Origin: DASYYE01 sp035946955 | GTDB lineage: Bacteria; Actinomycetota; Actinomycetes; Streptosporangiales; Streptosporangiaceae | Assembly (NCBI GenBank): GCA_035946955.1 | Contig: DASYYE010000188.1 | Location: 1 to 5,983 of the forward strand | DNA length: 5,983 nucleotides | Direction of reading: 5' to 3' | Part shown: positions 4,620 through 5,983 of the stretch, piece by piece | Layout: every line of letters begins with the position of its first letter | Numbering within the stretch: the first letter of the stretch is position 1 | The notes under the pieces: model-generated | The model's database searches: none | Seen by the model: only the letters and a program-made list of their open reading frames with translations | Told to the model about the DNA's origin: nothing | Program-made: the position numbers and the translations under genes

Positions 4620-5732
4620 GTGAGCGAAACCGTCAGGCAGGCTTTGAGGACGCTCCGTGAGGCGGCGGGGGTTTCGACCGCGCGGCTTGCCCGCCAGGTG
4701 ACCTTCTCGGAGAGTCATCTTCGCAATATTGAGAACGGTCATCGGCAGCTAACCCTTGAAGCGGTAGAAGCCTACGATGACGCATTAGGAGCAAGTGGGA
4801 TTCTTGTTGACCTTTTCCTGGCTGACCAAAATGGGGATGAGATGAGGCGGCGCGCAGCCCTGAGCCTGTTGGGCACCATCACAGGGCTAGGCCTAGCAGG
4901 GTCGCAAGTGATCGCGGAAAGCCTCAGAGAAAGCCTGCTCTCCGCCGTGGGTGCGAGCGATTGGGGCGACGTTGCCGAGGAATATGGCCAACGTTTCATG
5001 AGTGATGCGCCGCACATGTTCCAGAAGCGGCTGACGGGGGATCTACTCGTTCTGCGTCAAACCATCGTCACAACCGATTCACCCGGGAGCCGCATTGCGG
5101 CACCACGCTTGATGATGCTGCACGGCATGATTACGGCAAACCTGGGAGATGTGGTCGGTGCTGCCCGGTGGTACCGGGCAGCGAGACTCACAGCCGACAG
5201 AACCTCGGATGAGTCTCTCAGGCAGTGGACGCGCGGCCGGGAAGCATTCCGAAGGGGCTACGAAGGCGCGTCACCCTCTGAGGTACTCACCATAGGGTGG
5301 GGAGTCGACGATGTTGAGGCACAATTGGCCGTTGCCGAGGCATACGCACGCTTGTGTGACCGGTCAAACGCGATTAGTGCGCTTGACAGGGCACGCCGTA
5401 TACATGAGACGGCAGACCAGAGCGAAACGACAATCTATGCGATGCCGCCGTGGAGGATGGCGCTGTCCTCAGCTTATGTATACGCCCTGTTGGGTGACGT
5501 CAATAGCTGTGACAGCGAACTAGCGGCCGTGGCACCTCCTGCGGCTGTCCAGCGGTGGGAGTCACAGCTAGAGCTTGAAAGGGCTGTCGCTCATTCGTGC
5601 AGCGGTGATGTAACAACTGGCTCCGTCATCGCGGAAAGAGTTATGCGCGAGACACGCGATGAGGAACGCTCAGTCGTGCTCATGGAAATGTATCGGGAAG
5701 CAAGGAAGTGCCAGCGAGCCCGCAAGCCATGA
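4620..5732 (+). CDS. XRE-family transcriptional regulator with TPR-like C-terminal region
   Basis: A DNA-binding regulator of 370 residues. The helix-turn-helix occupies about 5-58: helix 2 TARLARQV (20-27) and recognition helix SESHLRNIENG (30-40), followed by LTLEAVEAYDDALGASG. A basic then hydrophobic stretch at 75-94 (MRRRAALSLLGTITGLGLAG) is common in actinobacterial XRE/TPR proteins and is probably not a real membrane anchor. From about 140 to the end the sequence is helical, with Ala/Leu-rich TPR-like pairs such as LHGMITANLGDVVGAARWY and VAEAYARLCDRSNAISALDR. Such domains usually sense a ligand, peptide or partner protein. The start is GTG 4620 with AGGA about 7 bases upstream. It is divergent from the ATPase operon and 16 bases before the VOC gene, so it may regulate both. 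Codon usage is less GC-rich than in the Tra-like gene. The family is clear; targets are unknown. Confidence 0.9.
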   Translation: MSETVRQALRTLREAAGVSTARLARQVTFSESHLRNIENGHRQLTLEAVEAYDDALGASGILVDLFLADQNGDEMRRRAALSLLGTITGLGLAGSQVIAESLRESLLSAVGASDWGDVAEEYGQRFMSDAPHMFQKRLTGDLLVLRQTIVTTDSPGSRIAAPRLMMLHGMITANLGDVVGAARWYRAARLTADRTSDESLRQWTRGREAFRRGYEGASPSEVLTIGWGVDDVEAQLAVAEAYARLCDRSNAISALDRARRIHETADQSETTIYAMPPWRMALSSAYVYALLGDVNSCDSELAAVAPPAAVQRWESQLELERAVAHSCSGDVTTGSVIAERVMRETRDEERSVVLMEMYREARKCQRARKP

Positions 5733-5748
5733 GGAAAGGACACCTTCA

Positions 5749-5983
5749 GTGAAGGCACACCTCGACCACGTCGTAATATGGGTAAAAGATGCAAATGCGT
5801 CGATTGACTTCTATGAAACAGTGGTCGGCCTACCGAGTGTCCGCGCTTCGGAGTTCCACGCCGGGGAAGCACCGTTCCCAAGCGTCCGGGTCTCCGACGA
5901 CTCAATAATCGACCTGATGCCCCTGACGTCAATCGCTGGCACCGAGCGGCTCACAAAAACTCCTGACAGCGCCGGCCATCCCG
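5749..5983 (+). CDS. VOC (glyoxalase/bleomycin-resistance-like) protein, N-terminal part; 3' end outside window
   Basis: GTG 5749 is preceded at 8 bases by AGGAAAGGA (5732-5740), directly after the XRE stop, so the two genes probably share a transcript. The 78 visible residues show the first beta-alpha-beta unit of the VOC fold. LDHVVIWVKD carries H7 at the usual first metal-ligand position. The helix and turn ASIDFYETVVGLP are the classic VOC signature. Then come strands SVRVSD and SIIDLMPL, where D55 stands near the usual second ligand. The visible end AGHP is where the second module normally begins. VOC enzymes include glyoxalases, dioxygenases, epimerases and antibiotic-binding proteins, and the sequence does not choose among them. 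Whether it is element cargo or chromosomal flank is unresolved. Confidence 0.88.
   Translation, partial: MKAHLDHVVIWVKDANASIDFYETVVGLPSVRASEFHAGEAPFPSVRVSDDSIIDLMPLTSIAGTERLTKTPDSAGHP

Noticed and set aside
4463..4660. 65-codon plus-strand frame in the divergent region
   Set aside because: No ribosome-binding site, low-complexity product, and it overlaps the start of the XRE gene in another frame.
5591..5932. 113-codon minus-strand frame over the end of XRE and start of VOC
   Set aside because: It is antisense to two well-supported genes and has no recognisable domain.
1..5983. tRNA gene, att core, CRISPR array, insertion-sequence ends, clt-like repeat cluster
   Set aside because: I saw no cloverleaf or CCA-type tRNA end, no regularly spaced repeat-spacer array, no paired terminal inverted repeats flanking a transposase, and no tandem GACCCGGA-like repeats of the kind bound by TraB proteins.

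Overview
The window is high-GC DNA with strong G/C preference at third codon positions, typical of an actinomycete. The gene families (FtsK-type transfer protein with a C-terminal winged helix, HATPase_c_2 protein, XRE/TPR regulator) fit a Streptosporangiales-like host such as Actinomadura or its relatives; that placement is inference from family resemblance. The content looks like one end of an actinobacterial integrative and conjugative element (AICE) or a decayed derivative of one.

Layout. 1-1157 (+): C-terminal part of a large serine recombinase whose catalytic domain lies outside the window. 1177-1215: a 13-bp-stem hairpin between convergent genes. 1225-4441 (-): a compact, largely overlapping operon. 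In transcription order it holds an anti-sigma-type ATPase (4441-3836), a small frameshifted gene (3817-3567), a conserved-looking 125-aa protein (3567-3190), two tiny coupled ORFs around a 10-bp inverted repeat (3151-2973), a 102-aa protein (3033-2725), an FtsK/Tra-like membrane protein with no ATPase motor (2728-1589), and a small helical protein at the end (to 1225). 4442-4619: a divergent control region rich in short repeats. 4620-5732 (+): an XRE regulator with a TPR-like C-terminal region. 5749-5983 (+): the start of a VOC/glyoxalase-family enzyme, cut by the window end.

How the parts relate. The serine recombinase would insert and excise the element. The minus-strand operon resembles the transfer and accessory block of AICEs, and the divergent XRE protein is the obvious candidate regulator. 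The operon looks damaged or remodelled. The Tra-like protein joins its four-helix membrane region directly to a winged-helix C-terminus where a motor domain is expected. At three places (about 1686, 1470 and 3684) codon usage, ribosome-binding sites and reading frame disagree in ways that single-base indels would explain. No replication initiator, excisionase, attachment site or tRNA is visible. The XRE gene and the 3190-3817 genes are less G/C-rich at third positions than the Tra-like gene, suggesting a mosaic origin.
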